Assembly (NCBI RefSeq): GCF_018130545.1
Contig: NZ_JAFCKF010000001.1
Location: 248,001 to 312,000, forward strand
Source: Bradyrhizobium tropiciagri
Lineage (GTDB): Bacteria > Pseudomonadota > Alphaproteobacteria > Rhizobiales > Xanthobacteraceae
Reading direction: 5' to 3'
DNA length: 64,000 nucleotides
In this document: in pieces, positions 35,220 to 43,972 of the stretch
Numbering within the stretch: the stretch's first letter is position 1
Layout of the letters: every line of letters starts with the position of its first letter
The notes under the pieces: model-generated
Told to the model about the DNA's origin: nothing
The model's database searches: none
What the model saw: the letters and a program-made list of their open reading frames with translations, nothing else
Program-made: the position numbers and the translations under genes

Positions 35220-35843
35220 TCAGAAGTGATAGTTGATGCCGGCGCGGACCAGGCTGAAGCTGTAGCCGTTCGACGCGCCGCCGGTGATGGTGAAGTTGCT
35301 GTTGGCGAGATCGACGTAGAGATACTCGATCTTCGCGCTCCAGTGCGGGGCGAAGCCCATTTCGGCACCGGCGCCGACGGTGAAGCCCGCATTGGTGTGG
35401 GACTCCGTGATGCCGAACGTCTCGCCGCGCAGCTCACCGAAGGCAAGACCGCCGGTCGCGTAGAACAGCACGTTGTTGACCGCATAGCCGGCGCGGCCGC
35501 GTACCGTGCCGAACCACGGGTTCGAGAACTTCCACGGCGCGAACCGATCGTCCGCAGTGGTACCTTGGATATCGGCCTCGATACCGAACACCCAGGGAGA
35601 GCCGCTCTGGAAATTGTAGCCGGCCTGCACGCCGCCGACGAAGCCGGACGGCTTGGTCGGGTTGTTCTCGACCGAACCCCAGCCATAGCCGACGTTGCCG
35701 CCGAGATAGGGACCGGCCCAGCTATAGGCATTGAGCGGCTGATAGACCGTATAGGGCGAACCATAGTTGAGGTCGGCCGCTGCCGCCGAGGTCGTCCAGC
35801 CCGCGACGATCAGTGCCAGCGCACGCGCAACAAACCGGTTCAT
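35220..35843 (-). CDS. Outer-membrane beta-barrel protein, Omp25/Omp31-type
   Basis: 207 residues. The signal peptide (ALALIVAGWTTSAAAA) is cut near residue 22. The mature protein shows alternating strands with the family marks WAGPYLGGNVGYGWG, GFVGGVQAGYNFQ, WVFGIEADIQG, TVRGRAGYA, LFYATGGLAFGE and a C-terminal AGINYHF with the terminal Phe required for barrel insertion. It is a small eight-stranded barrel of the kind found in Brucella and rhizobia, where such proteins are abundant. A GGAGAG site precedes the ATG. Two CtrA-like boxes lie in its upstream region. Confidence 0.93.
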   Translation of the reverse strand: MNRFVARALALIVAGWTTSAAAADLNYGSPYTVYQPLNAYSWAGPYLGGNVGYGWGSVENNPTKPSGFVGGVQAGYNFQSGSPWVFGIEADIQGTTADDRFAPWKFSNPWFGTVRGRAGYAVNNVLFYATGGLAFGELRGETFGITESHTNAGFTVGAGAEMGFAPHWSAKIEYLYVDLANSNFTITGGASNGYSFSLVRAGINYHF

Positions 35844-35941
35844 GGGTACTCTCCACCACGCAACTGCCGCAGCCCGCAGGCCGGGGGCCTGCGTGGTTAC
35901 GGAATTCCACTTTTTTCGCTAAGGTTTATCGAGAGTTTTAA

Positions 35942-35999
35942 GTTAAAGGGCTGTTAAGCCCGGTTACCGGCCCGCTCATCAGTCTTAACAATGTGTTAG
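35942..35999. promoter_or_regulatory. CtrA-like boxes between the Omp gene and uvrC
   Basis: The minus strand reads TTAACAGCCCTTTAAC at 35942-35957, an exact TTAA-N7-TTAAC CtrA consensus. On the plus strand TTAACAATGTGTTAG at 35985-35999 matches TTAA-N7-TTA. The first lies 99 bases upstream of the Omp start. CtrA is the conserved cell-cycle regulator of alphaproteobacteria. Actual binding is not known. Confidence 0.45.
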
Positions 36000-36107
36000 C
36001 CGCCAGCTGCTGCCACGGCGCGGGGTCGGTAACCTGCTGCGATCGGGGCTGTTTTCCGGTGCCGCCAACGCTGGCGAGCGGTCGCCCAAGCGCTTAGTTT
36101 ACGGCCC

Positions 36108-38201
36108 ATGGTTCACGATTCTCCCGAGCGCCCGACGCCGCCTCCCAAGGCTGCCGACAAGCCGCGGCGCGGTTCAAAGTCCGACCTGCCGCAGGACATG
36201 ACGCTCGACACCAGCGATGTCGATCCCGAGACCTCCACCAACGAGGAGGAGGATGACGCGCGACTGCCCGAGACGTCCGAGGACGCCACCGAGGCGGACG
36301 CCGAGGGGACGCTCTCGGTCGGGCATGCCGCTATCGAGAACGCGGTCCGCCTCGCCCCGACCTCGCCCGGCGTCTACCGCATGCTCAATGCCGCCAACGA
36401 CGTGCTCTATGTCGGCAAGGCGAAGAACGTCAAAAAGCGGCTGTCGTCCTATGCGCGCGCCAACGCGCCGCTGCCGGCGCGCATCCTGCGCATGATCGCG
36501 GCGACCACGCATGTCGAGATCGTCTCGACCATGACCGAGACCGAGGCGCTGCTGCTCGAAGCCAATTTGATCAAGCAGCTCCGCCCGCGCTTCAATGTGC
36601 AGCTGCGCGACGACAAGTCGTTTCCCTATATCCTGATCTCGGGCGACCATTGGGCGCCGCAGATCCTCAAGCATCGCGGTGCGCAGTCCCGGCCGGGCCG
36701 CTATTTCGGCCCGTTCGCCAATGCCGGCGCGGTCAACCGCACCATCACGGCGCTGCAACGCGCGTTCCTGATCCGCTCCTGCACCGACGGCTTCTTCGAA
36801 AGCCGCTCCCGGCCCTGCTTGCTCTATCAGATCAAGCGCTGCGCCGGGCCCTGCACGCGGGAGATCGATTTCCCCGGCTATAGCGAGCTGGTGCGCGAAG
36901 CGACCGAATTCCTCTCCGGCCGCAGTCACGCGGTGAAGGAATTGCTCGCAGCCGAGATGGAGAAGGCCTCCGGCGAGCTCGAGTTCGAGACCGCGGCGCT
37001 GTACCGCGACCGCCTCGCGGCGCTGTCGGCGATCCAGTCGCAGCAGGGCATCAATCCGCGCACGGTCGAAGAGGCCGATGTGTTCGCGATCCACCAGGAA
37101 GGCGGCTATTCCTGCGTCGAGGTGTTCTTCTTCCGCACCGGCCAGAACTGGGGCAACCGCGCCTATTTCCCGAAGGCCGAGAAGAGTTTTACGCCGGAGG
37201 AGGTGCTGTCGTCCTTCCTCGCGCAATTCTACGACGACAAGCCGCCGCCGAAACTGATCCTGCTGTCGCATGAGATCGAGGAAAGCGCGCTGCTCGCCGA
37301 CGCGCTGTCGGTGAAGGCCGGGTCCAAGGTCGAGGTCTCCGTGCCGAAGCGCGGCGAGAAGAAGGAGCTGATCGGCCACGCGCTCACCAATGCGCGCGAG
37401 GCGCTCGGCCGCAAGCTCGCCGACACCGCAACCCAGAGCCGGCTGCTGGAGGGCATGGTCACCACGCTCGGCCTGCCGCGCACGCCGAAGCGCATCGAGG
37501 TCTACGACAACAGCCACATCCAGGGCACCAACGCGGTCGGCGCGATGATCGTGGCGGGCCCCGACGGGTTCATGAAGAACCAATACCGCAAGTTCAACAT
37601 CAAGTCGGAAGGCCTGACGCCCGGCGACGATTACGGGATGATGCGCGAGGTACTGGAGCGCCGCTTCAAGCGGCTCTTGAAGCCGCCGGAAGGCGACGCT
37701 GCCAAGGCCAAGGAGACCGAGAAGGCCGACGACGACTCGTTCCCGCAATGGCCTGATCTCGTCATCATCGACGGCGGCCGCGGCCAGCTCAACGCGGTCA
37801 GGGAGATTTTCGAGACTCTCGGGCTGACCCAGGTCTCGCTGATGGCGGTGGCCAAGGGGCCGGAGCGCGATGCCGGACGCGAAACCCTGTTCATGCCGGA
37901 CCGCGAGGCCATCAAGCTGGAGCCGCGCGACCCGGTGCTGTATTTCATCCAGCGGCTGCGCGACGAGGCCCATCGCTTCGTGATCGGCTCGCACCGCAAG
38001 CTGCGCAAGAAGGACATCCGCGAGGCCGGCCTGCAAGAGATCCCGGGCATCGGCCCGTCGCGCAAACGTGCCTTGCTGCACCACTTCGGAACGCTCAAGG
38101 AGATCGAGCGGGCCTCGATCGCCGACCTCGGCAAGGTTCCCGGCGTCAGCGCCGAGAGCGCCCGCAAGATTTTCGAGTTTTTCCACGCCCAGCCGGGTTA
38201 A
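36108..38201 (+). CDS. uvrC: UvrABC system protein C (excinuclease subunit C)
   Basis: 697 residues, about 75 more than usual because of an acidic, low-complexity N-terminal extension (residues 1-75). Order of domains: GIY-YIG nuclease ([26 protein letters not shown]) near residue 85; UVR domain ([25 protein letters not shown]); RNase H-like nuclease ([26 protein letters not shown]); and tandem helix-hairpin-helix ([25 protein letters not shown]). It makes the two cuts of nucleotide excision repair. The start follows a large divergent gap. Confidence 0.96.
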   Translation: MVHDSPERPTPPPKAADKPRRGSKSDLPQDMTLDTSDVDPETSTNEEEDDARLPETSEDATEADAEGTLSVGHAAIENAVRLAPTSPGVYRMLNAANDVLYVGKAKNVKKRLSSYARANAPLPARILRMIAATTHVEIVSTMTETEALLLEANLIKQLRPRFNVQLRDDKSFPYILISGDHWAPQILKHRGAQSRPGRYFGPFANAGAVNRTITALQRAFLIRSCTDGFFESRSRPCLLYQIKRCAGPCTREIDFPGYSELVREATEFLSGRSHAVKELLAAEMEKASGELEFETAALYRDRLAALSAIQSQQGINPRTVEEADVFAIHQEGGYSCVEVFFFRTGQNWGNRAYFPKAEKSFTPEEVLSSFLAQFYDDKPPPKLILLSHEIEESALLADALSVKAGSKVEVSVPKRGEKKELIGHALTNAREALGRKLADTATQSRLLEGMVTTLGLPRTPKRIEVYDNSHIQGTNAVGAMIVAGPDGFMKNQYRKFNIKSEGLTPGDDYGMMREVLERRFKRLLKPPEGDAAKAKETEKADDDSFPQWPDLVIIDGGRGQLNAVREIFETLGLTQVSLMAVAKGPERDAGRETLFMPDREAIKLEPRDPVLYFIQRLRDEAHRFVIGSHRKLRKKDIREAGLQEIPGIGPSRKRALLHHFGTLKEIERASIADLGKVPGVSAESARKIFEFFHAQPG

Positions 38202-38244
38202 ACCAAAGGCGAGTCATCAGGGCGTCGCCTGCGACAGGCCATCT

Positions 38245-38324
38245 AGGGCATGATGCGGCAAAGCGTGCGGCAACGTTACGAAAAGATCATGCTTAAACAA
38301 CGAGCTAAGGCGCCATGATGATTC
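38245..38324. repeat. Degenerate rhizobial intergenic repeat
   Basis: The segment has the arms GCATGAT (38248-38254) and ATCATGC (38286-38292), with AAAAGATCATGCTTAAACAA and a following GATGATTC. This pattern (GCATGAT, then GAAAAGATCATGCTCAAACA, then CGATGATGATTC) is recalled as a common intergenic element in Rhizobiales. It lies between uvrC and pgsA. The arms here are eroded, so it looks old. Confidence 0.55.
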
Positions 38325-38393
38325 CGCATAATCTCGCCGCGCTTTGGCGCCCGCACGGTTGACCTTCTCGCTTCAGCGGTATTGGTAGAACGG

Positions 38394-39008
38394 ATGAACA
38401 TCGCCACGACCCGGGGACAGGGCAAGACCATGTCCCTCCCGAATATCCTGACCTACGCCCGGATCGCCGCCATCCCGGTGGTGATCGGTTGCGTCTATTG
38501 GCAGTCGATCCTGGACGGCCCGTTGTGGCTGCGCTGGGTGGCGCTGGCCGTGTTCATTGCGGCGGGGATCACCGACTATCTCGACGGCTATTACGCCCGG
38601 ATGTGGGACCAGCAATCTGCGTTCGGCCGGATGCTCGATCCGATCGCCGACAAGCTGCTGGTCGCCTCCAGCCTGCTGATGCTGGCCGCCGACAATTCGA
38701 TCCACGGCTGGACGCTGTGGGCCGCGATCGTGATCCTGTGCCGCGAGATCCTGGTCTCGGGCCTGCGCGAGTATCTCGCGGGGCTCCGGGTCAGCGTTCC
38801 CGTCACCAAGCTTGCGAAATGGAAGACGACGATCCAGCTGGTCGCGATCGGCTTTTTGATCGCCGGCGAAGCGGGCGAGCAGGTCTTCCCGGCCACCACT
38901 TTGATCGGCATCGTGCTGCTCTGGATGTCGGCGATCTTCACGATCTACACCGGCTGGGATTATTTCCGCGCCGGTATCCATCACCTCATCAAGGAGGATG
39001 AGGGATGA
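38394..39008 (+). CDS. pgsA: CDP-diacylglycerol--glycerol-3-phosphate 3-phosphatidyltransferase
   Basis: 204 residues from the ATG at 38394; an internal ATG at 38430 (MSLPNILTYARI) would fit the conserved family start and is an alternative. It makes phosphatidylglycerophosphate from CDP-diacylglycerol in the membrane. The CDP-alcohol phosphotransferase motif, DG-x2-AR-x8-G-x3-D-x3-D, is seen in DYLDGYYARMWDQQSAFGRM followed by LDPIADK. Four or five membrane helices are predicted. It overlaps moaD by 4 bases. Confidence 0.94.
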   Translation: MNIATTRGQGKTMSLPNILTYARIAAIPVVIGCVYWQSILDGPLWLRWVALAVFIAAGITDYLDGYYARMWDQQSAFGRMLDPIADKLLVASSLLMLAADNSIHGWTLWAAIVILCREILVSGLREYLAGLRVSVPVTKLAKWKTTIQLVAIGFLIAGEAGEQVFPATTLIGIVLLWMSAIFTIYTGWDYFRAGIHHLIKEDEG

Positions 39009-39256
39009 AGCTGAAATATTTCGCCTGGGTGCGTGAGCGGATCGGCAAGGCCGAGGAGATCGTCGAACCGCCAGCGGAGGTGCGCACCGTCGGCGAGCTG
39101 ATCGGCTGGCTTGCCGCGCGCGACGACGCCTACGCTTATGCGTTCGAGAAGCCCACGGTGATCCGCGCCGCGATCGACCACGCCCATGTCAAGGCGGACG
39201 CGGCAATCTCCGGGGCGCGCGAGATCGCGTTCTTTCCGCCGATGACCGGCGGCTAA
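39005..39256 (+). CDS. moaD: Molybdopterin converting factor small subunit
   Basis: 83 residues. It is a ubiquitin-like protein and ends in MTGG; the C-terminal Gly-Gly is thiocarboxylated and gives sulfur to precursor Z. The start MKLKYFAWVRERIGKAEEIVE and AFFPPMTGG-type ending (IAFFPPMTGG) are typical. The ATG overlaps the pgsA stop (ATGA). moaE follows after 7 bases, so both subunits of the synthase are co-expressed. The pterin serves enzymes such as the CODH encoded at 13097-16894. Confidence 0.95.
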   Translation: MKLKYFAWVRERIGKAEEIVEPPAEVRTVGELIGWLAARDDAYAYAFEKPTVIRAAIDHAHVKADAAISGAREIAFFPPMTGG

Positions 39257-39263
39257 TCCTCGC

Positions 39264-39731
39264 ATGGCTATCGCAGCGACCATCCGCATTCAGGAAGCCG
39301 ACTTCGACGTCGCGCAGGAGATCGCTGGCCTCAGCAAGGGCCGCACCGATGTCGGCGCCGTCGTCAGCTTCAGCGGCATCTGCCGTGGCAGCGAGCAGGG
39401 CGAGCCGATCGCGGCGCTGACGCTCGAGCATTATCCTGGCATGGCGGAAGCCGAGATCGCGCGCCATGCCGACGAGGCGCTGGCGCGCTGGCCGTTGCAG
39501 GGCCTCACCATCATCCATCGCTTCGGCCGCATCGCGCCGGGCGAGAACATCGTGCTGGTCGTGACCGCCTCGGCGCACCGGCAGGCCGCGTTCGAGGCAG
39601 CCGAGTTCCTGATGGACTATCTGAAGACCAACGCCCCGTTCTGGAAGCGCGAGGAAAGCGCGCGCGGCACCAGCTGGATCGAGGCGCGCGACCATGACGA
39701 CGCGGCCACTGCGCGCTGGACCAAATCCTGA
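39264..39731 (+). CDS. moaE: Molybdopterin converting factor large subunit
   Basis: 155 residues. Family marks are VGAVVSFSGICR near residue 30, LTLEHYPGMAEAEIARHADEA, LTIIHRFGRIAPGENIVLVVTASAHRQAAFEA and a C-terminal LMDYLKTNAPFWKREES containing the Lys of the active site. With MoaD it converts cyclic pyranopterin monophosphate to molybdopterin. It lies 7 bases after moaD and its stop codon shares a base with the prmB start (TGATG). Confidence 0.95.
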   Translation: MAIAATIRIQEADFDVAQEIAGLSKGRTDVGAVVSFSGICRGSEQGEPIAALTLEHYPGMAEAEIARHADEALARWPLQGLTIIHRFGRIAPGENIVLVVTASAHRQAAFEAAEFLMDYLKTNAPFWKREESARGTSWIEARDHDDAATARWTKS

Positions 39732-40690
39732 TGGCCAAGCGCAGCAAAGTGCCGGCGAGGCGCAGCCCGGCCGCGCCCAAAGCACCCAAGGTCGGCGCGG
39801 GCGAGCTTCACACCCTGTTCGACTTCCTGCGCTACGCGGTGAGCCGCTTCAACGCCGCAAAACTCGTGTTCGCGCACGGCACCACCGATCCGGTGGCCGA
39901 AGCCGCGTTCCTGATCTGCGAGACGCTGCATCTGCATCCCGACCAGTTCGAGAATTTCGCGACCGCGCGCGTCACCGTCGTGGAAGGCAAGCAGATCCTC
40001 GACCTGATCGAGCGGCGGATCGCGACGCGAAAGCCGGCCGCCTATCTCGTCAACAAGGTCTATATGCGCGGTCTGCCGTTCTATGTCGACGAGCGGACCA
40101 TCGTGCCGCGCTCCTTCATCGGCGAATTGCTCGACTCGCATTTCGGCGGCGACGAGGACGGCACCTCGCTGATCGGCGATCCCGCTGACGTCGAAAGCGT
40201 GCTCGACCTCTGCACCGGCTCCGGCTGCCTGGCGATCCTGGCCGCCCGGCATTTTTCCAATGCCACGGTCGACGCGGTCGATATCTCAAAGGATGCGTTG
40301 GAAGTCGCCGCACGCAACGTCGCCGACCACGGCCTCGACGATCGGCTGACGCTGCATCGCGGCGACCTGTTCAAGCCGCTCGGCGCCAAGCGCTACGATC
40401 TGATCATCTCGAACCCGCCCTATGTCGACGCCGAGGGCATGGCGGCGCTGCCGCGCGAGTGCCGCGCCGAGCCGAAGATCGCATTCGACGGCGGCGCCGA
40501 CGGGCTCGACATCGTCCGTCGCCTGCTCGATCAGGCCAGGCAACATCTGACCCCGCAGGGCGGGCTGCTCTGCGAGATCGGCCGCGGCCGCGACAATCTC
40601 GAGGCCGCCTACCCCAACCTCCCCCTGCTTTGGCTCGACACCGAGGACTCCGAGGGCGAGGTGTTCTGGATCGCCGCCGCCGACCTCTGA
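39731..40690 (+). CDS. prmB: 50S ribosomal protein L3 N(5)-glutamine methyltransferase
   Basis: 319 residues. It methylates a Gln of ribosomal protein L3. The SAM-binding motif is VLDLCTGSGCLAILAA near residue 157, and the catalytic Gln-recognition motif is ISNPPYVDAEGM. The N-terminal domain (TLFDFLRYAVSRFNAAKLVFAHGTTDPVAEAAFL) is that of PrmB and not PrmC. A basic Ala/Pro-rich stretch covers residues 1-24. It follows moaE with a one-base overlap, an arrangement probably of translational convenience. Confidence 0.92.
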   Translation: MAKRSKVPARRSPAAPKAPKVGAGELHTLFDFLRYAVSRFNAAKLVFAHGTTDPVAEAAFLICETLHLHPDQFENFATARVTVVEGKQILDLIERRIATRKPAAYLVNKVYMRGLPFYVDERTIVPRSFIGELLDSHFGGDEDGTSLIGDPADVESVLDLCTGSGCLAILAARHFSNATVDAVDISKDALEVAARNVADHGLDDRLTLHRGDLFKPLGAKRYDLIISNPPYVDAEGMAALPRECRAEPKIAFDGGADGLDIVRRLLDQARQHLTPQGGLLCEIGRGRDNLEAAYPNLPLLWLDTEDSEGEVFWIAAADL

Positions 40691-40844
40691 CCGCCGGCTC
40701 CGGTGATGTTACGGAGCCCAACCCAAGCCAGGCGAAAATCGTGTGCAGTTCCAGCCGGTTCCGAAGATCGCTGGCCCGTCGAATCAACAATGGTGCTAAG
40801 GTCGCGCTCCGGGGATGTTCGGAGAGAGGGCGCGGGCGCGCGAC

Positions 40845-42257
40845 ATGATTCGCATTTCGACGATCTTCATCGCCATCTGCATGGTGCTGGTCGCAGCCTC
40901 GCTCGGCTTTGTGCTGTACTCGGTGGCGGGCATCAGCGGATCGGAATCGGCGATCGTGGCGCTCACCGCCCTCACCTGCCTGATCCTCTACAATGCCGTC
41001 TCGATGCGATTGCGCGACCGCAGCGATGTCGGCGGCCAGATCGCGGATCTGTCGCGCGGCACCGCCGACCTCGCCCGCCAGGTCGCCGAATTCGGCCGCC
41101 GACTGGCCGCCGTCGAAGGCCGGGTCGCCTCGGCCAACTCCACCGGCGCCGACCGGATGCAGGGCATGGCCGGCGAGATCAACGAGCTCGGCGGACTGGT
41201 GCGGCAACTCGCGGCATCCGTCGCCCATCATGAGGATCTCCTGGCGGCAACTCCGGCGGTGCAGCCGGTCGCGGCACCGCTAGACGATCTGCTGCAACCG
41301 GCCGCGCCGGCCCCGACCGTGATGTTTGCGCCGGCACCGCCGCCCGCACCTGCGCCAGCGATCTCGCGCAGCCAGAGCCAGCTGGTCGGTGCGATCAAGC
41401 AGGCCATCGACGCCAACCGCCTCGATATCTACCTGCAACCGATGGTGACGCTGCCGCAGCGCAAGGTGCGCTATTACGAGGCGGTGACGCGGCTGCGCGA
41501 CGAGCGCGACCAGGTGCTTGCCGCCGACGATTTCATCGAGGCCGCCGAGGCCGCTGGCCTGATCGGCCGCATCGATCACATGGTGATGCTCCGCTGCGTC
41601 CAGGTGCTGCGCCGCCTGATGATCCGCAGCAAGGATGTCGGCGTGTTCTGCAACGTGTCGGCGTCGACTCTCGCCAGCCCCACACACTTCACCCAGTGCC
41701 TCGACTTCCTCGAGGCCAACCGCGCGCTGGCGCCGTCATTCGTGCTCGAATTCAAGCAGGCGACCTTCCGCCATCTCGGCCCGGTCGAAAGCGAAAATCT
41801 CGCGGCGCTGGCGCAGCGCGGCTTCCGGTTCTCGATCGACCATGTCAGCGACCTGCGCCTCGAGCCGCGCGAGCTCGCCGACCGCGGCGTCCGCTTCATC
41901 AAGGTGCCGGCGGCGCTGCTGCTCGACGCCAACCGGAGCGCGACGTCGGATATCCATCCGTCCGATCTGTCCGACCTGCTCGGCCGCTTCGGCATCGACC
42001 TGATCGCCGAACGGATCGAGGGCGAGCGTTCGGTGGTCGACCTGCTCGACTACGATGTCCGGTTCGGCCAGGGCTTCCTGTTCGCCCCGCCGCGGCCGTT
42101 GCGGCCGGAAGGGGCATCTGCTACCGCCGAGGCTCCGCAGGCCAACCCCCAGGACCTTAATGGCGCCAGCACGTCCGCACCCGTCTCCAGCCCCGCAGCG
42201 CCGCCGCGCGCAACCGGCAGCGCCGCACTGGCGCGCCGCGCGCTCGGCCCAAACTAG
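40845..42257 (+). CDS. Degenerate EAL-domain membrane protein, TipF-like
   Basis: 470 residues from the ATG at 40845; an ATG at 40815 would add 10 residues. Two membrane helices (ISTIFIAICMVLVAASLGFVL and IVALTALTCLILYNAV) lead to a coiled coil at about 60-130, a Pro/Ala linker, then an EAL domain at about 180-430. Catalytic elements are partly kept (YEAVTRL, CNVSAS, FIKVP, AERIEGE, GQGFLF), but the DDFG loop is FSIDHVSDL, so c-di-GMP hydrolysis is unlikely. The layout recalls Caulobacter TipF, a c-di-GMP receptor for flagellar assembly. The C-terminal tail is low complexity. Confidence 0.8.
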   Translation: MIRISTIFIAICMVLVAASLGFVLYSVAGISGSESAIVALTALTCLILYNAVSMRLRDRSDVGGQIADLSRGTADLARQVAEFGRRLAAVEGRVASANSTGADRMQGMAGEINELGGLVRQLAASVAHHEDLLAATPAVQPVAAPLDDLLQPAAPAPTVMFAPAPPPAPAPAISRSQSQLVGAIKQAIDANRLDIYLQPMVTLPQRKVRYYEAVTRLRDERDQVLAADDFIEAAEAAGLIGRIDHMVMLRCVQVLRRLMIRSKDVGVFCNVSASTLASPTHFTQCLDFLEANRALAPSFVLEFKQATFRHLGPVESENLAALAQRGFRFSIDHVSDLRLEPRELADRGVRFIKVPAALLLDANRSATSDIHPSDLSDLLGRFGIDLIAERIEGERSVVDLLDYDVRFGQGFLFAPPRPLRPEGASATAEAPQANPQDLNGASTSAPVSSPAAPPRATGSAALARRALGPN

Positions 42258-42272
42258 CCGGCAGTTCGCATC

Positions 42273-43127
42273 ATGAGCTCACTGCGTTTCGTGGAGCAGC
42301 TGCGCGACCTGGTCGATGGCGTCGACGTCGTGCTGTCGGACATCTGGGGCGTCGTGCACAACGGGCTCGAATCCTTTCCCGAGGCCTGCGAGGCCCTGCA
42401 CACCTTCCGCCAGCGCGGCGGCACCGTCATCCTGATCACCAACGCGCCGCGCCCGGCCGATTCCGTGCAGCGGCAGCTGCGCAAGCTCGGCGTCGCGGAC
42501 GAGACCTATGACGCGATCGTCTCCTCGGGCGACCTGACGCGGCACTTCGTGGCCGCTCATCCCGGTCAGAAGATCTTCTGGATCGGCCCGGAGCGCGACA
42601 GCTCGATCCACCGCGGCCTCGACGCCACCATGGTGCCGCTGGAGCAGGCCGACTACATCATCTGTACCGGCCTGTTCGACGACGAGACTGAATCCGCCGA
42701 GGACTATCGCGACACGCTGCTCAAGGCGCTCGCGCGCAAGCTGACGCTGGTCTGCGCCAATCCGGATATCGTGGTCGAGCGCGGCGACCGGCTGATCTAC
42801 TGCGCCGGCGCGGTCGCCGAACTCTATCGCGAGCTCGGCGGAGAGGTGATCTTCTACGGCAAGCCGCACCGGCCGATCTACGAGCGCGCCATGGCGCTGG
42901 CCACCGAGCACCGCGGCCACCCGACCGAACTCAGCCGCGTGCTCGCGATCGGCGATTCCGTGCGCACCGACCTGACCGGCGCCCACAACTTCGGCATTGA
43001 TCTCTTGTTCGTCACCCGCGGCATCCATTCCGAACAGTTCGAGGGCATCGAGCAGCTCGATGCGGCCTCGATCAAGGAATTGTTCGGCCACCCGCCGCGC
43101 GCGCTGATGCGCGAGCTGAAGTGGTAG
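42273..43127 (+). CDS. TIGR01459 family HAD-type hydrolase
   Basis: 284 residues. HAD motif I is LSDIWGVVHNG, motif II ILITNAPRP, motif III the GKPHRPIYERA Lys, and motif IV GDSVRTDLTGAHNFGIDLL. It has the NagD-like, type IIA cap arrangement, as in p-nitrophenyl phosphatase and pyridoxal phosphatase relatives. Members are common in alphaproteobacteria, but the substrate is not known. It lies 15 bases after the EAL-like gene and may share its transcript. Confidence 0.9.
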   Translation: MSSLRFVEQLRDLVDGVDVVLSDIWGVVHNGLESFPEACEALHTFRQRGGTVILITNAPRPADSVQRQLRKLGVADETYDAIVSSGDLTRHFVAAHPGQKIFWIGPERDSSIHRGLDATMVPLEQADYIICTGLFDDETESAEDYRDTLLKALARKLTLVCANPDIVVERGDRLIYCAGAVAELYRELGGEVIFYGKPHRPIYERAMALATEHRGHPTELSRVLAIGDSVRTDLTGAHNFGIDLLFVTRGIHSEQFEGIEQLDAASIKELFGHPPRALMRELKW

Positions 43128-43304
43128 CGGCGAGCTCCGCAGGCGCGCGTCGCCAAAAAACTCGAAAACAACCCCATGCAAAGTAGCCGCGGCGCCAGGT
43201 GTACGACCAGTCGCCTTGACACGTCGGGCAACTCAGGGCTATTCTTCTAATATTCCGAAATCGCGCAAACGTCGGCTCGCCCTGCCTCGACCCCAAAAAC
43301 GTCG

Positions 43305-43331
43305 ATGCCCGGGGTTAGCCCGGGCATGACG
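43305..43331. repeat. Hairpin of repeat family B
   Basis: ATGCCCGGG (43305-43313) pairs with CCCGGGCAT (43319-43327) and is followed by GACG. It is almost identical to the hairpin at 33539. It lies between the convergent TIGR01459 and cheY-like genes, about 31 bases after the cheY stop. Confidence 0.75.
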
Positions 43332-43362
43332 TGAATTTCAGTTGATAGGTGGGACGCGCGTC

Positions 43363-43758
43363 TTACGCGGTCGCCATGTCCGGGAAGACCGCCTCGATCT
43401 TGGTCTTCAGCGTGGCCGCATTGAACGGCTTGACGATGTAGTTGTTCACGCCGGCTTTCTTGGCCGCGATCACGTTCTCGGTCTTGGATTCCGCCGTGAT
43501 CATGATGAAGGGCGTGGTGGCAAGATTGGGATCGGCGCGGACTTCCTTGAGCAGGTCGTAGCCGGTCATCGGCTCCATATTCCAGTCGGAAATCACCAGG
43601 CCGTACTTCTTGCCGCGCATCTTGTTGAGCGCCGCAGAGCCGTCGGAGGCATCGTCGATATTCTCGAATCCAAGCTGCTTGAGAAGATTCCGGATGATGC
43701 GGATCATGGTGCTGTAATCATCAACCACCAGAACCGGCATGGACAAATCAACCGCCAT
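43363..43758 (-). CDS. CheY-like single-domain response regulator
   Basis: 131 residues from the ATG at 43758. It is a receiver domain with no output domain: acidic pair in VLVVDDYSTMIR, the phosphorylated Asp in LVISDWNMEPMTGYDLL, Thr in FIMITAESK and Lys in NNYIVKPFNA. The NMEPM segment replaces the NMPxM of enterobacterial CheY, as in the alphaproteobacterial CheY group. A role in chemotaxis or as a phospho-relay intermediate is inferred; no chemotaxis genes lie nearby. The upstream gap is rich in TTAA-like sequences. Confidence 0.88.
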   Translation of the reverse strand: MAVDLSMPVLVVDDYSTMIRIIRNLLKQLGFENIDDASDGSAALNKMRGKKYGLVISDWNMEPMTGYDLLKEVRADPNLATTPFIMITAESKTENVIAAKKAGVNNYIVKPFNAATLKTKIEAVFPDMATA

Positions 43759-43972
43759 CTTTTCCCCCAAAACCACTAACGCAACTTGGCTTCTGCACGA
43801 ACGCAGCTTTCCGCCAACGACTAACAGCAGGCGTTAAACAGCGCGTTAACCGGCTGAATCCGGATTGTTACGGATTTGACGCGATTTTCGCTAAGCTTGA
43901 CTTCCACGCCGCCGCCGCGTCACGGTCCGGCCCGCACCAATCATGCTTAAGAATCCTTGAAGAACACCTGAC

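Noticed and set aside
36174-38186. A 670-residue open frame on the minus strand opposite uvrC
   Set aside because: It is a GC-driven shadow: uvrC has all its catalytic motifs in the plus frame, and the antisense product is Arg/Leu/Asp-rich without family likeness.
43800-43840. TTAA-rich palindrome GTTAAACAGCGCGTTAAC upstream of the cheY-like gene as a CtrA box
   Set aside because: The half-sites are 8 bases apart and not 7, so it is not a consensus match.
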